Positions 8,021 to 8,153 of a DNA stretch of 8,153 bases are shown one piece after another (positions within the stretch are counted from its first letter, which is position 1; every line of letters begins with the position of its first letter). The notes beneath the pieces are model-generated. The model was not told the origin of the DNA. It did no database searches and saw only the letters and a program-made list of their open reading frames with translations. The stretch is taken from contig CAMXWI010000031.1 in the NCBI GenBank assembly GCA_947252915.1, positions 1-8,153 on the forward strand, in the 5' to 3' direction. The stretch is from an uncultured Lactobacillus sp. GTDB taxonomy: Bacteria; Bacillota; Bacilli; Lactobacillales; Lactobacillaceae. A program made the translations under genes and the position numbers.

Positions 8021-8105
8021 TTAAGATAATTGCTCAGCAATCAACTTCATTAAGCGTTTACCTATGTCGTGTTTGGTTGCGATCGGCCAAGCAAACGGTT
8101 TTTGC
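8021..8105 (-). CDS. coaBC: C-terminal end of probable CoaBC (phosphopantothenoylcysteine decarboxylase / phosphopantothenate-cysteine ligase), 5'-truncated
   Basis: Only 27 codons and a stop remain, in the frame whose TAA is at 8021-8023, nine bases before the priA start at 8011. The peptide includes WPIATKHDIGKRLMKLI. The pattern of a hydrophobic-Pro-hydrophobic start, then K, then G, L and a final hydrophobic helix resembles the end of E. coli CoaBC (LPLERKELLGQLLLDEI, recalled from memory). CoaBC makes 4'-phosphopantetheine in coenzyme A synthesis, and coaBC commonly lies directly upstream of priA in Firmicutes. The identification rests on this short match plus position, so it is likely but not certain. 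The 5' part is lost because the sequence runs into adapter at 8106; an ATG in the adapter happens to be in frame, so gene callers may report a false 33-residue complete protein here. Confidence 0.65.
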
Positions 8106-8153
8106 CTGTCTCTTATACACATCTCCGAGCCCACGAGACGGTTGCGAGGATCT
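8106..8153. other. Illumina Nextera (Tn5 tagmentation) read-2 adapter, not biological sequence
   Basis: Reading the plus strand, 8106-8124 is the 19-base Tn5 mosaic end CTGTCTCTTATACACATCT. Positions 8125-8139 (CCGAGCCCACGAGAC) complete the Nextera read-2 adapter. Positions 8140-8149 (GGTTGCGAGG) sit exactly where the i7 index belongs and have the 10-base length of unique dual index sets. Positions 8150-8153 (ATCT) match the first bases of the P7 flank. The order and orientation are those of a read that ran through a short insert into the adapter, so this is untrimmed library sequence assembled onto the contig end. It should be removed, leaving real sequence up to about 8105. Confidence 0.98.

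Noticed and set aside
1..8105. CRISPR arrays, tRNA or rRNA genes, insertion sequences, attachment sites or a defence system
   Set aside because: I saw no direct-repeat array, cloverleaf, transposase or terminal repeats; coding sequence fills the region with gaps of 18 bases or less.
8106..8124. Tn5/IS50-like inverted-repeat end, as if a transposon were inserted in coaBC
   Set aside because: It is followed directly by the synthetic adapter, an index slot and P7 bases, with no transposon body, so it is library sequence and not a mobile element.

Overview
The window is a stretch of Gram-positive chromosome of the lactobacilli type (family Lactobacillaceae). Three things suggest this. The gene order is (coaBC)-priA-fmt-rsmB-stp-prkC-rsgA with no def between priA and fmt. 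The Ser/Thr kinase has PASTA repeats. The ribosome-binding sites are strong AGGAGG types, used with GTG and TTG starts. I cannot name the genus or species from sequence alone.

Every gene lies on the minus strand, so transcription runs from high to low coordinates. In that order: the last 27 codons of a gene that looks like coaBC (8021-8105); priA, the replication-restart helicase (5585-8005); fmt, Met-tRNA formyltransferase (4621-5571); rsmB, 16S rRNA m5C methyltransferase (3285-4628); stp/prpC, a PP2C phosphatase (2535-3266); prkC, a PASTA Ser/Thr kinase (598-2517); and the first 195 codons of rsgA, a ribosome-assembly GTPase (1-585). Gaps between genes are 9 to 18 bases, and fmt and rsmB overlap by 8 bases. 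There is no gene-free stretch above 300 bases. I found no credible internal promoter or terminator, so this reads as one operon.

The genes fall into a replication/cofactor part (coaBC, priA), a translation part (fmt, rsmB, rsgA) and a cell-wall-sensing phosphorylation switch (stp, prkC). The phosphatase and kinase form an opposing pair, and the downstream GTPase is a known substrate of this kinase type in Bacillus subtilis.

The last 48 bases (8106-8153) are not biological. They are an Illumina Nextera read-2 adapter: the Tn5 mosaic end, the rest of the adapter, an apparent 10-base index and the first four bases of the P7 flank. Real sequence therefore ends at about 8105, and any small ORF called across that point is chimeric.

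I looked for an undescribed system and do not see one. Apart from the adapter this is a conserved housekeeping operon, and the remaining observations concern start-site choice, translational coupling and minor family variation.
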